NCBI GenBank assembly: GCA_046730475.1
Contig: JBKPIY010000042.1
Location: 1 to 21,834, forward strand
Reading direction: 5' to 3'
Origin: JBKPIY01 sp046730475
Lineage (GTDB): Bacteria; Actinomycetota; Thermoleophilia; Solirubrobacterales; 70-9
DNA: 21,834 nt
A model generated the notes under the pieces. The model did not search any database, was not told the DNA's origin, and saw nothing but the letters and a program-made list of their open reading frames with translations. Both the position numbers and the translations under genes were made by a program. Below are positions 1 through 8,367 of this stretch, piece after piece (within the stretch, counting starts at the first letter, position 1; every line of letters begins with the position of its first letter).

Positions 1-1
1 C

Positions 2-1390
2 ACCGTGTTCGAGCGCGCCGACCGGCTCGGGGGGGTATGGCATTGCAACACCTATCCGGGCGCCGCCTGTGACGTCCCCTCGCACCTCTACGAGTTCTCC
101 TTCGCGCCGAACCCGCGCTGGTCGCGACGCTACGCCTCCCAGGCCGAGATCCAGGCCTACCTCGAGGCGGTGGCGCGGCGCCATGGGGTGCTCGACCGGA
201 TCCGCACCGGCACCGAGGTGAAGCGCGCGCGCTGGGAGGAGAGGGAATGCAAATGGTGCCTGGAGACCGCTGCCGGCACCCACGAGGCCGACGTCCTGAT
301 CGCCGCCTGCGGCGCGCTCAGGGTGCTCTCGGTGCCGCCGATCCCGGGACTCGACAGGTTCGAGGGCCCCGCCTTCCACACCGCGCGCTGGCGGCACGAC
401 GTCGAGCTCGCCGGGAAGCGGGTGGCCGTGGTCGGGACCGGCTGCAGTGCGATCCAGGTGGTGCCCGCTATTCAGCCGGTCGTCGAGCACCTCGACGTCT
501 ACCAGCGGACCCCGGGTTGGACCGTCCCGAGGATGGACTTCGCCTACAAGGAGCGCACCCTCCGCCTCCTCGAGCGGTTTCCGCTCCTCCAGCGCCTCGA
601 CCGAATCGCGATCCTCGCCTGGATGGAACTCCTCGCCGCCGGGATGAACCGTCACCGCGGGCTGCTCGGCCCGCTGCGCGCCGTTGCCCGCCGCCAGATC
701 ACCAAGGCGATCAAGGACCCCGAGCTGCGCCGCAAGGTGACCCCGACCGACGAGTTCGGCTGCAAGCGGCTGCTGGTCACCGACGACTGGTACCCGACCC
801 TCACCGAGGCCAACGTCGAGCTCGTCACCGACCCGATCGTCGGGGTGACGCCGACCGGGGTCCGCACTGGGGACGGGACCGAGCGCCCCGCCGAGGTCCT
901 GGTGCTCGCGACCGGCTTCGAGGCCCACGCGTTCCTCGCACCGATGGAGGTTGTCGGCGTCGGCGGGCGCACGCTCGCCGAGGAGTGGGCGGGGCTCCCG
1001 CGCGCTTATCTCGGCCTCAGCGTCCCGGGCTTCCCCAGCATGTTCGTTCTCTTCGGGCCGAACACGGGCGGCGGCAGCGGCTCGGTCCTCTACACGATCG
1101 AGGCCGGAATGACCCACGTGATCGCCGCCCTCGAAGAGCTCGAGCGCGGGGCCGCACGGCGGATCGAGGTTAGCCGCGAGGCCGCGGCGGCCTTCGACCG
1201 TGAGCTGCGGCTCGCCTTGGCGGGGACCGTCTGGCAGAGCGGCTGCAAGAGCTACTACGTCGACGAGAACGGAAACAACCCGGTTGTGTGGCCGTGGCAG
1301 TGGAGCACCTATCGGCGCAGGACCGCCCGCCTCCAGCCGGGTGCCTATGTGCTCAGCCCTTCCGAGCCCGGGCGCTACCCGGTCGCCTGA
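2..1390 (+). CDS. Baeyer-Villiger-type flavin monooxygenase, 5' truncated by window edge
   Basis: FAD/NADPH-dependent monooxygenase of the Baeyer-Villiger/cyclohexanone monooxygenase group, expected to insert oxygen next to a ketone. The reading frame is open to the window edge. The first visible residues (VFERADRLGGVW) correspond to the segment just after the N-terminal FAD-binding GxGxxG motif, so the GTG at position 5 is internal and about 20-30 residues are missing. The second nucleotide-binding Rossmann motif is visible as VAVVGTGCSAIQ near base 425. It is preceded by the family fingerprint F-x-G-x3-H-x3-W, read as FEGPAFHTARW near bases 358-390. The C-terminal block CKSYYVDENGNNP is also typical. 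The substrate cannot be told from sequence; ketones, steroids and terpenoids are all possible. It is followed on the same strand, 93 bases later, by an ABC exporter. Confidence 0.9.
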   Translation, partial: TVFERADRLGGVWHCNTYPGAACDVPSHLYEFSFAPNPRWSRRYASQAEIQAYLEAVARRHGVLDRIRTGTEVKRARWEERECKWCLETAAGTHEADVLIAACGALRVLSVPPIPGLDRFEGPAFHTARWRHDVELAGKRVAVVGTGCSAIQVVPAIQPVVEHLDVYQRTPGWTVPRMDFAYKERTLRLLERFPLLQRLDRIAILAWMELLAAGMNRHRGLLGPLRAVARRQITKAIKDPELRRKVTPTDEFGCKRLLVTDDWYPTLTEANVELVTDPIVGVTPTGVRTGDGTERPAEVLVLATGFEAHAFLAPMEVVGVGGRTLAEEWAGLPRAYLGLSVPGFPSMFVLFGPNTGGGSGSVLYTIEAGMTHVIAALEELERGAARRIEVSREAAAAFDRELRLALAGTVWQSGCKSYYVDENGNNPVVWPWQWSTYRRRTARLQPGAYVLSPSEPGRYPVA

Positions 1391-1483
1391 CGGGCGGCGA
1401 CGCTCGTCGACCCCAGAGCGGTTTGCCGTGGCGAGGAGAACTCGGCGTTGACGAACGGCTTGGTCTAGCTTCTGCGAGCCTCG

Positions 1484-2452
1484 ATGACGGCGGCGATTTC
1501 AACGACTTCGGAAAGGCTCCGGGAGCTTCGCGGATCCGAGCCCGTGATCCGCACCCGGGCGCTCCGCAAGTCCTACGGCGCGCAGGAGGTCGTGCGCGGG
1601 ATCGACCTCGAGGTCCGGGCCGGGGAGATCTTCGCCTTCCTCGGGCCCAACGGGGCCGGAAAGACGACCACGGTGGAGATGCTCGAGGGCTACCGCTCGC
1701 GCGACGGTGGCGAGGTTACGGTGCTCAGCGAGGACCCGGCCGGGGCGAGCCGCGACTGGCGCTCGCGAATCGGTGTAGTCCTGCAGAGCTGCACGATGCC
1801 GGGCGAGCTGACGGTCTCCGAGCTCGTTGGCCTCTACGCGAGCTACTTCCCCGCCCCCCGGCCGGTCGCCGAGACGGTCGAGCTCGTCGGTCTCGGCGAC
1901 CAGCGGAACGCCCGCGCTGGCCGCCTGTCGGGGGGGCAGAGGCGGCGGCTCGACGTCGCCCTGGCGCTGATCGGCGACCCCGAGCTCCTGTTCCTCGACG
2001 AGCCGACCACGGGCTTCGACCCCTCGGCCCGGCACCACGCCTGGGAGGTGATCGCGAACCTGAGCGAGCTGGGAAAGACGATCTTCCTGACCACCCACTA
2101 CATGGAGGAAGCCGAGGCGCTGGCGGACCGCGTCGCCGTGATCGTGGCGGGAAGCATCGTCGCCGAGGGAACGCCCGACACCCTGGGCGGTCGCGACATG
2201 GCACCGAGCGAGATCTCGTTCCTGGCCCCGGGCGGGGTCCCGCCTCCTGAGCTGCCGCCCGCGCTGGCGGCCGAGGCGAGGCACCGCGACGGCCGAATCC
2301 ACCTGGAGAGCGACCATCCCACCGGAACGCTCTACGCGCTCTCCGGCTGGGCGCTGAACCACGGCTTCGAGCTCGAGGATCTGACCGTCGGCAGGCCGAC
2401 CCTCGAGGACGTCTACCTGCGGCTCACCGAGAGCGAGGAGCCCCAGCCGTGA
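1484..2452 (+). CDS. ABC exporter ATP-binding protein, DrrA/CcmA type
   Basis: ATPase subunit of an ABC-2 type exporter, 322 residues. Visible motifs are Walker A GPNGAGKTT at residues 54-62, the Q-loop glutamine at about 101, the signature LSGGQ at 148-152, Walker B LLFLDEP at 168-174 and the switch histidine at about 205 (TTHYMEEAE). A C-terminal extension of about 100 residues is typical of the DrrA family. ATG 1484 is the first start. GTG 1544 would remove 20 weakly conserved residues and is a credible alternative. A TAGCTT element lies 12 bases before the ATG and no strong ribosome-binding site is seen, so a very short leader is possible. The stop overlaps the permease start by 4 bases (GTGA), which implies a coupled two-gene operon. 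Drug, lipid or metabolite export is inferred from the family only. Confidence 0.93.
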   Translation: MTAAISTTSERLRELRGSEPVIRTRALRKSYGAQEVVRGIDLEVRAGEIFAFLGPNGAGKTTTVEMLEGYRSRDGGEVTVLSEDPAGASRDWRSRIGVVLQSCTMPGELTVSELVGLYASYFPAPRPVAETVELVGLGDQRNARAGRLSGGQRRRLDVALALIGDPELLFLDEPTTGFDPSARHHAWEVIANLSELGKTIFLTTHYMEEAEALADRVAVIVAGSIVAEGTPDTLGGRDMAPSEISFLAPGGVPPPELPPALAAEARHRDGRIHLESDHPTGTLYALSGWALNHGFELEDLTVGRPTLEDVYLRLTESEEPQP

Positions 2453-3219
2453 TCGACCGGCACCTGCTCGCCAGCCAGTTCCGCGCCGACCTCAAGATCT
2501 TCTGGCGCAACCCCCAGTACCGGTACTTCACGGTTGCTCTGCCGATCGTCTTCATGGTCATATTCGCGGCGATCTTCACGGGCTACACCGTGGTCGACGG
2601 CCGCCCGGTCAAGCTCACCACCTACTACGTGCCCGGGATCATGACGCTGGGGATCATCTCGGCGAGCTTCGTCAACCTGACGGTGGCGGTCGTCACCCAG
2701 CGTGAGAGCGGGGTATTGAAGCGGGCCCGCGCCACGCCCGTCCCGGCGGGGGTGGTGATCGCCAGCCGCGCGGCGGTCGGCGTCATCGTGGCCCTGGTCA
2801 TGTCGAGCCTCCTGCTGGCGATCGGGCGGATCTCCTACGGCGTCCACCTGCAAGGTTCGATGGTCGGCGCGCTTGTGATCACCGTCGTCCTGGGCGCCGC
2901 GTCCTTCTGCTGTCTCGGTTTCGCCTTCTCCACCCGGATCGGCTCGGACGACGCGGCGGCGCCCGCCACCAACCTCGCCGTCCTCCCGCTGTACTTCATC
3001 TCCGGCGTGTTCATCCCCGAGGACCAGATCCCGGCCTTCCTCCGAGCCGTTGCCAACGTGTTTCCGATCCGCCACCTCTCCCAGGCGATGCTGGCCCCGT
3101 TCGTCAATCCCGGTGGTTCCGGTCTCGCCGCGGGCCACCTCGCGATCGTCGCAGCGTGGGGGATCGCCGGTCTGGCGATCGCTGCGCGGACCTTCCAATG
3201 GTCACCGCGGACGGCCTGA
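2449..3219 (+). CDS. ABC-2 type exporter permease, DrrB-like
   Basis: Membrane subunit partnering the ATPase just upstream, 256 residues starting at the GTG that overlaps the ATPase stop. It has about six hydrophobic membrane segments, the first after a short cytoplasmic N-terminus (near YFTVALPIVFMVIFAAIF). The motif QRESGVLKRARATPVP is the typical cytoplasmic coupling helix of the ABC-2 permease family. The segment LPLYFISGVFIP followed by FPIRHLSQAM is the usual conserved region before the last membrane helix. Half-size permeases of this type act as homodimers with two ATPase copies. The gene ends convergently with the MFS pump, 73 bases away. The substrate is not determinable. Confidence 0.92.
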   Translation: MIDRHLLASQFRADLKIFWRNPQYRYFTVALPIVFMVIFAAIFTGYTVVDGRPVKLTTYYVPGIMTLGIISASFVNLTVAVVTQRESGVLKRARATPVPAGVVIASRAAVGVIVALVMSSLLLAIGRISYGVHLQGSMVGALVITVVLGAASFCCLGFAFSTRIGSDDAAAPATNLAVLPLYFISGVFIPEDQIPAFLRAVANVFPIRHLSQAMLAPFVNPGGSGLAAGHLAIVAAWGIAGLAIAARTFQWSPRTA

Positions 3220-3292
3220 CGCCCGGGGACCGCCGCTCACGGGTCGGAGGGACGGGCGAGGGGCTCGAGCCGGAGGCGAGAGCGCGGGCGGG
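3220..3292. other. 73-base gap between convergent ABC permease and MFS genes
   Basis: It holds a perfect palindrome GGCTCGAGCC (3262-3271) with no loop, and a weak 6-base dyad CGCCCG/CGGGCG (3220-3225 with 3253-3258). A termination role for one of these is plausible, but neither is a convincing hairpin terminator. Confidence 0.35.
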
Positions 3293-4816
3293 CTAGGCGG
3301 CTTCCTCGAGCTGCGCCGGCTCGGACCCGGCGAACGCGGGCTCGGGGACGGGCTGCCCCTCTCCCTCGCTCTCGGTGAGCGTGGCCTGCGGCTGGAGGAC
3401 CGTGAGGGCGACCGCGATCGCGCCGACGACGAGGACGGCGCCGATCATGAACGCGAGGTGGTAGCCGCTGGTCAGCGCGGACGGGAGGGAGTGGCCGTCC
3501 GCGACCAGGTTGTCGGTGCGGGTGGTGGAGAAGGTGGCGAGCACTGCCAGGCCGAGGGCGCCGCCCACCTGGAGGGTGGTGTTGACGAGGCCGGAGGCGA
3601 GCCCGGACTCGCTCTCGGTGACGCCCCCCATCGCCAGCGTCATCAGCGAGGGGAAGGAGAGGCCGGCGCCGGTGCCGAGCAGGACCATGACCGGGAGGAC
3701 GTCGGCGAAGTAATTGCCGTCCACCGGGACCCGCGAGAACAGGGCGAGGCCGGCCGCGATCAGCACCAGGCCGGGGACCAGGGTCGCCCGGGCGCCGAAG
3801 CGCATGTTGAGCCGGGCGGAGAAGCCGAGCGAGAGGGTGCCGATGATCAGGGTCACCGGGAGGAAGGCGAGGCCCACCTCGAGGGCGGTGAAGCCGAGCA
3901 CCCGCTGGAGATAGAGGGCGCCGAGGAAGAACATCCCGAACATCCCGGCGACGAACAGGGCCTGGATCAGGTTGGTGCCCGACATGTTCCGGGAGCGGAA
4001 GATGCGAAGGGGCACTAGCGCGTTCGAAGCGGTCGCCTCGCGCGCGATGAAAGCGCTGAGCAAGGCCAACGCGCCGGCCCCGAAGCCCACGGTGTGGGCC
4101 GAGCCCCAGCCGTAATTGCTCGCCTCGACGATCGTGTAGACGCCGAGCATCAGGCCGCTGACGAGCAGGCCGGCGCCGAGCACGTCGGCCCCCTCGCCGA
4201 ACCCGATCCCCTGGTCGCGGTCGATCAGCCTCGCGGCGAGGAGCCCGGTGACGATCGCGATCGGGAGGTTGACGATGAAGATCCAGTGCCAGTTGATCGC
4301 CTCGGTGATGACGCCGCCGGCGAGCAGGCCGATCGAGCCGCCCGCCGAGGCGACGAAGCTGTAGACGCCGATCGCCCTCGCCTGCTCCCGGGGCTTCGGG
4401 AACATGGTCACGATCATCCCCAGGATCACGGCGGAGGTCATCGCGCCGCCGACGCCCTGGATGAACCGCGCCCCCACCAACATCGCCTGGCTCTGGGCGA
4501 TCCCGCACAGCAGGGACGCTGCCGTGAAGACGGTGAGGCCGATCATGAAGATGTTCCGGCGCCCGACCAAGTCGCCCAGCCGCCCGGCCAGCAGCAGGAG
4601 GCCACCGAAGGCGATCAGGTAGGCGTTCACGACCCAGGCGAGATCCGACTGGGAGAAGCCGAGGCTGTCCTGGATCGAGGGGAGGGCGACGTTGACGATC
4701 GTCGCGTCGAGGACGATCATCAGCATCCCGACGCAGAGGACGTAGAGGGCGATCCAGCGGCGGCGGTCCGCGGCGGGGGCTATGCTCGTATTGCTCAGCT
4801 GCACGGTGATCGTCAC
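3293..4816 (-). CDS. MFS drug:proton antiporter, DHA2 (EmrB/QacA) type, 14 TM
   Basis: Major facilitator exporter of 507 residues with 14 apparent membrane helices. DHA2 hallmarks are LDATIVNVALP at about residues 36-46 in the first helix, loop motif A GRLGDLVGRR at 78-87 and the ARFIQGVGGAM motif in helix 4. The start is GTG 4816; a second in-frame GTG lies four codons later. The gene is divergent from a marR gene with only 61 bases between starts, the classic arrangement in which the MarR protein represses the pump until a ligand binds. The substrate is unknown; antibiotics, dyes or phenolic compounds are usual. The C-terminal 30 residues are acidic and probably disordered. Confidence 0.93.
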   Translation of the reverse strand: MTITVQLSNTSIAPAADRRRWIALYVLCVGMLMIVLDATIVNVALPSIQDSLGFSQSDLAWVVNAYLIAFGGLLLLAGRLGDLVGRRNIFMIGLTVFTAASLLCGIAQSQAMLVGARFIQGVGGAMTSAVILGMIVTMFPKPREQARAIGVYSFVASAGGSIGLLAGGVITEAINWHWIFIVNLPIAIVTGLLAARLIDRDQGIGFGEGADVLGAGLLVSGLMLGVYTIVEASNYGWGSAHTVGFGAGALALLSAFIAREATASNALVPLRIFRSRNMSGTNLIQALFVAGMFGMFFLGALYLQRVLGFTALEVGLAFLPVTLIIGTLSLGFSARLNMRFGARATLVPGLVLIAAGLALFSRVPVDGNYFADVLPVMVLLGTGAGLSFPSLMTLAMGGVTESESGLASGLVNTTLQVGGALGLAVLATFSTTRTDNLVADGHSLPSALTSGYHLAFMIGAVLVVGAIAVALTVLQPQATLTESEGEGQPVPEPAFAGSEPAQLEEAA

Positions 4817-4849
4817 TATATCAGGGACTATCCTTTGCCCATATATGAT

Positions 4850-4864
4850 CTATGTCACAGATAG
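4850..4864. promoter_or_regulatory. Imperfect inverted repeat in MFS/marR intergenic region, candidate MarR operator
   Basis: The 61-base gap between the divergent pump and regulator is strikingly AT-rich for this genome. It carries CTAT-N7-ATAG, an imperfect 15-base dyad that pairs at 5 of 7 positions. Related CTAT or ACTAT words recur at 4827-4831 and 4815-4820, and CATATATG (4840-4847) is an 8-base palindrome. TAGGAT at 4862-4867, ten bases before the marR ATG, could be a -10 element, so the dyad would overlap the marR promoter. Assignment as operator is inference from position. Confidence 0.4.
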
Positions 4865-4877
4865 GATCGGCTGAGCG

Positions 4878-5309
4878 ATGAAGACAGTGCCCGTGGCGGG
4901 CTCGATGAACCTCCTGACGCGCCTCTCCCGGCTCGTCTACCGCAGCGCCACCGAGGAGGTGATCGGGATCCGCCTGAAGCAGTTCGTGGCGCTCGACTAT
5001 CTCCGCGAGCGGGGCGGCTCGAGCCAGCAGCAGCTCGGCAGGACCCTGATGCTCGACCCGAACAACTGCGTGATCCTCCTCAACGACCTCGAGGAGGACG
5101 GCTACATCGAGCGCCGCCGTGACCCCGTCGACCGGCGCCGCCACATCGTCGAGATGACCCCGGCCGGCGCCCGCGCCCTCGAGCACGCCGAGGTGAAGCT
5201 GGAGACGATCGAGGACAAGGTGGTGGGCAACCTCACCCCCGAGGAGCGCTCGACCCTCCGGGACCTCCTCGCCAAGGCGCTCGAGGGCGCCCGCGGCGAG
5301 GAGCCCTAG
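4878..5309 (+). CDS. MarR-family transcriptional regulator
   Basis: Winged-helix DNA-binding regulator, 143 residues, close to the family norm. The helix-turn-helix runs at about residues 48-73 (SQQQLGRTLMLDPNNCVILLNDLE). The beta-wing carries the family signature RRRDPVDRRRH at about 79-89, followed by the dimerisation helix. It very probably acts as a homodimer that represses its own gene and the divergent MFS pump and is released by a small ligand. ATG 4878 follows a weak GGAT. The gene ends convergently, 12 bases from the stop of the FGGY kinase. There is one cysteine (Cys64) in the recognition helix region; oxidant sensing is possible but unsupported. Confidence 0.93.
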   Translation: MKTVPVAGSMNLLTRLSRLVYRSATEEVIGIRLKQFVALDYLRERGGSSQQQLGRTLMLDPNNCVILLNDLEEDGYIERRRDPVDRRRHIVEMTPAGARALEHAEVKLETIEDKVVGNLTPEERSTLRDLLAKALEGARGEEP

Positions 5310-5321
5310 CCCGGCGACCGT

Positions 5322-6920
5322 TCAGGCGAACGCCCCGCGCTCCGGCGCCCCCACCGGGTCGCGACCGTTGAGGCGGGCGAAGGTGCGGCGCTGGGCCCGG
5401 TAGAGGCGAGGGAACTCGGCGTAGAGGCGCTCGTAGATGGCGCGGTTCGCCGGGTCCGGCCGGAAGGTGCGGTCGACCGCGACCAGGTCGCGGACCTCGT
5501 CGCGGCGGATCGCGCCGAGGGCCAGGGCTGCGAACAGAGCCGCGCCCCGAAGGTTGGTGTGGGCGGGGGCGGCGACCCGCTCGATCGTTCGGCCCATCAC
5601 GTCGGCGTGGATCTGGCACCAGAGGTCGGAGACCGCGCCGCCGCCGAACATTCGCAGGTGGTCGAGCCGGCGCTTGGCGAACCGCTCGACCGCTTCGCCG
5701 AGCCAGCGGCTGTTGTAGGCCACCCCCTCGAGCACCGCGCGCACCAGATCGGCCCTGGTGGCGTTGACCGAGAGGTTGTGCCAGCCTCCGCGGGCGTTGC
5801 GGTCGTCGACCGGTGAACGCTCCCCGGCGATCCAGGGCGTGAACATGACCCCACCGCTGCCCGCGGGGGCGGCGGCGGCCAGTTCGAGCAGCTCCTCGTA
5901 GCCGGGCGCCACGCCGTCGGCGAGGGCCCGCTCGCGCAGCCACCGCAGGCAGAGCCCGGCCGCCTCGTGGTTGTTGGCGACCAGGTAGCCGCTCGAATCG
6001 AGCCCCGGGACGGTGGCGATCGAATGGGTGGCGTCAGTCTTCTTCCTCGGGAACGGCAGCGAGATCCACGAGGTGGTGCTGATCGTGATGTGAGCCTCCC
6101 CCTCGGCGATCGCGCCGGTTCCAAGGGCGGCCGAGTGAAGGTCCGGAGTGCCGGTAACCACCCGCGCCTCCGGGCGAAGTCCGAGCGCGCTCGCCACCGC
6201 GGGCAGGACCGTGCCCACCACCGAGCCGGTCGCTGTCAAGGGTGCCAGCTTCGCCGGGTCGAGGCCGGCCTTGCGGACCAGGCGCGAGTCGTATGCGAGC
6301 CGGTCGAGGCGGCGGTTGTCGGTGAGCCAGGCCCCGCTCATCGAGGCGTGGGTGGCGGCGGCGCGGCCGGTGAAGCGCATCGTCAGGTAGTCGACCGGCT
6401 CCAGATACCAGCGCGCCGCCGCAGCCAGCTCGGGCCGGTCGCGCTCGAGGTGGAGCATGTGGCTGACCGGGTCGCCGCCGTGGGGGGAGGGGGCGCCGCC
6501 CGTGCGCCGGATCCAGGCGAGCAGGGGGAGCGGCGCGTAGCCGAGGAGCGGGCCGCCGATCACCTCGCGGGCGTGGTCGGCGCCGCGGGTGTCGAGCCAC
6601 ATCAGGCACGGGCCCACCGGCTCGCCGGCGACGTCCACGGGGACGGTGCTGCTCCACTGGCCCGTGCAGGAGACCGCGACCACCCGGTCGCCGCCCGCGG
6701 CAGCGATCACCTGCCGGGCGAGCCCCCGGACGGCCTCCCACCAGGCCGAGGCGTCCTGGATCGCAACCCCGCCGCGGTCGCGCTCGGTCTCGATCGCAGT
6801 CTCCTCGACCGCGACGATCTCCCCCGCGAGCGACACGGCCCCGACCTTGAGGGCCCCGCTGCCGAGGTCGACGGCGAGGGCGAGGCGGTTCGCCCGTCCC
6901 TCGCGGATCCCCTCGGTCAT
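5322..6920 (-). CDS. FGGY-family carbohydrate kinase (xylulokinase-like)
   Basis: ATP-dependent sugar or polyol kinase, 532 residues, two actin-like domains. Visible are the N-terminal phosphate-binding LAVDLGSGALKVG (about residues 13-25), the substrate-loop MLWLDTRGADHAR, the catalytic-Asp region GTPDLHSAALGTG, and the C-terminal FGGY signature FGGGAVSDLWCQIHAD, followed by a small-residue loop (TNLRGAALFAALALG). The layout is closest to xylulokinases (TPWIAGERSPVDDRNARGG corresponds to their SGERTP block), but FGGY specificity is hard to read from sequence and no isomerase, transporter or sugar operon is nearby. Its ATG overlaps the stop of the upstream PLP lyase by four bases (ATGA), so the two are almost certainly co-translated. 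That raises the possibility that it acts on, or makes, a phosphorylated metabolite of that lyase. Confidence 0.88.
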   Translation of the reverse strand: MTEGIREGRANRLALAVDLGSGALKVGAVSLAGEIVAVEETAIETERDRGGVAIQDASAWWEAVRGLARQVIAAAGGDRVVAVSCTGQWSSTVPVDVAGEPVGPCLMWLDTRGADHAREVIGGPLLGYAPLPLLAWIRRTGGAPSPHGGDPVSHMLHLERDRPELAAAARWYLEPVDYLTMRFTGRAAATHASMSGAWLTDNRRLDRLAYDSRLVRKAGLDPAKLAPLTATGSVVGTVLPAVASALGLRPEARVVTGTPDLHSAALGTGAIAEGEAHITISTTSWISLPFPRKKTDATHSIATVPGLDSSGYLVANNHEAAGLCLRWLRERALADGVAPGYEELLELAAAAPAGSGGVMFTPWIAGERSPVDDRNARGGWHNLSVNATRADLVRAVLEGVAYNSRWLGEAVERFAKRRLDHLRMFGGGAVSDLWCQIHADVMGRTIERVAAPAHTNLRGAALFAALALGAIRRDEVRDLVAVDRTFRPDPANRAIYERLYAEFPRLYRAQRRTFARLNGRDPVGAPERGAFA

Positions 6921-8320
6921 GGCGCGGCGGGGAGGCCCTGCTGGGCGTCGAGGAGCTGGGCCATCACCGTCCGGATCATCTCCTCGGCCTCGACGTTCAG
7001 GCCCCCCGGCACCCCGCCGTACACCGCCGCCGACTCGGCGGGCTCCTCGCCTCGCTCGCGCGCGTACGCGACCGCCTCAGCGAGGTCGGCGGCGAACCGC
7101 TCGGTCACCCCGGGCTGGGTCTGGGGGCGGGTTACCGCCATGTGGAGGGCGTTTGGGTACTGGAGGCCGTTGAAGCGCCACCCCCGCCGCTTCATCTCGT
7201 CGTTGACGTGATAGACGTCGAACTCCTCGGAGGTGAAGGCGAGCACGAAGGTCGGCCTCCCGAGCAGGCGCAGCTCCGGGTGCGAGCGGACCGCGTCCTG
7301 CATCGCCGCCGAGGCCTCGAAGATCGCCCGGGCGTAGCCCAGATAGCCCTCCCGTCCGATCGAGACCATCGACGCCCAGGTGGCGGCGAGCAGCCCGACC
7401 GAGCGCGAGCCCTCCATCCCCGGCGAGACGTACTTGCCGCCGCTCCAGTCCGGCATGTAGAAGTAGCAGCGGTTCCGAAGCGAGCGGTCGCGGAAGAGCA
7501 GGGTCGAGGAGCCCTTCAGCCCGTAGGCGTACTTGTGGGTGTCGGCGGAGATGCTGGTCACGCCCGGGACCCGGAAGTCGAAGGGCGGGATCCCGTATCC
7601 CAGCTCCTCGCCGAAGGGAAGGATGTAGCCACCGAGACAGGCGTCGACGTGGAGGCCCGTGCCGCGAGCGAGCGCCAGCTCGCCGAGCTCGGCGATCGGG
7701 TCGATCGTCCCGTACCCATAGTTCCCCGCCGAGCCGACGATTGCGACGGTGTCCTCGTCGATCAGCTCGTCCACCTCCTCCGGGCGGACGAGGGTGGTGT
7801 CGGGATCGATCGGCGCCCGGCGGAGCTCGATCCCGAACATATGGCAGGCCTTATCGAAGGCGGGATGAGCGCTCTCGGGCTTGACGGCGTTCGGGCGCTC
7901 GATCCCCCGCGCCTCGCGGCCGTGCTCGCGGTAGGCGAGCATCGCGTGGGCGATGCTCCCGCTGCCGCCCGAGGTGACCATTCCCGCCGGGGCGGCGTCG
8001 CCGGCGGCGTCCCCGTGGAGGAGGTCGAGAGCCATCGCGACGATCTCCCCCTCGAACCGAGTGGCGCTCGGACACATGTCGCGTTGGAGCGCGTTCTGAT
8101 GGCCGAACAGCCCGAACGCCTCCTTGAGGAAGGCGTAGTGGTCGTGGTCTCCGCAGTACATGGTCCCCGAGCATTGCCCCGACTCCCACACCGCGTCCTC
8201 CTCGGTCGCCATCGTCCGGAGCTCGGCCAGCAGCTCCTCCCGGGGGCGGCCCCGGCCGGGGAGTCGGCGATTCACCTCGAAGCGGTCGGCGTATGGGTGG
8301 CTGTCGAACAGGTCGGTCAT
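6917..8320 (-). CDS. PLP-dependent lyase/decarboxylase, sphingosine-1-phosphate-lyase-like
   Basis: Group II PLP decarboxylase-superfamily enzyme, 467 residues. Its resemblance to eukaryotic sphingosine-1-phosphate lyase is unusually close across the whole length: SGTMY near residue 51, VTSGGSGSI near 115, HVDACLGGYILPF at 224-236, FDFRVPGVTSISADTHKY at 247-264 with the PLP lysine K263, KGSS at 269-272, and a C-terminal RGWRFNGLQYPNALHM. It lacks the N-terminal membrane anchor of the eukaryotic enzymes, as known bacterial homologues can. Start ATG 8320 is preceded by AAGGAG, spacing 11. The frame stays open upstream to 8863 but that part overlaps copD and has no family similarity. The reaction could be retro-aldol cleavage of a phosphorylated long-chain base or a decarboxylation; the sequence alone does not decide. 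Confidence 0.88.
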   Translation of the reverse strand: MTDLFDSHPYADRFEVNRRLPGRGRPREELLAELRTMATEEDAVWESGQCSGTMYCGDHDHYAFLKEAFGLFGHQNALQRDMCPSATRFEGEIVAMALDLLHGDAAGDAAPAGMVTSGGSGSIAHAMLAYREHGREARGIERPNAVKPESAHPAFDKACHMFGIELRRAPIDPDTTLVRPEEVDELIDEDTVAIVGSAGNYGYGTIDPIAELGELALARGTGLHVDACLGGYILPFGEELGYGIPPFDFRVPGVTSISADTHKYAYGLKGSSTLLFRDRSLRNRCYFYMPDWSGGKYVSPGMEGSRSVGLLAATWASMVSIGREGYLGYARAIFEASAAMQDAVRSHPELRLLGRPTFVLAFTSEEFDVYHVNDEMKRRGWRFNGLQYPNALHMAVTRPQTQPGVTERFAADLAEAVAYARERGEEPAESAAVYGGVPGGLNVEAEEMIRTVMAQLLDAQQGLPAAP

Positions 8321-8367
8321 CGCGCTCGTCGCTCCTTCGGTTCGCGGGATCCTGGCTATAGCACGCG

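Noticed and set aside
1448..1471. TTGACG (1448-1453) and TAGCTT (1466-1471) as a -35/-10 promoter for the ABC operon
   Set aside because: The spacer is only 12 bases, too short for a standard sigma-70-type promoter. TAGCTT alone may still be a -10.
2413..3198. Long minus-strand open frame opposite the ABC permease
   Set aside because: Its composition is dominated by Asp/Arg/Gly/His and it has no recognisable domain. The plus strand encodes a permease with membrane helices.
3237..4508. Long second minus-strand frame within the MFS pump gene
   Set aside because: It is an Arg/Pro/Gly-rich shadow frame, while the pump frame has DHA2 motifs throughout.
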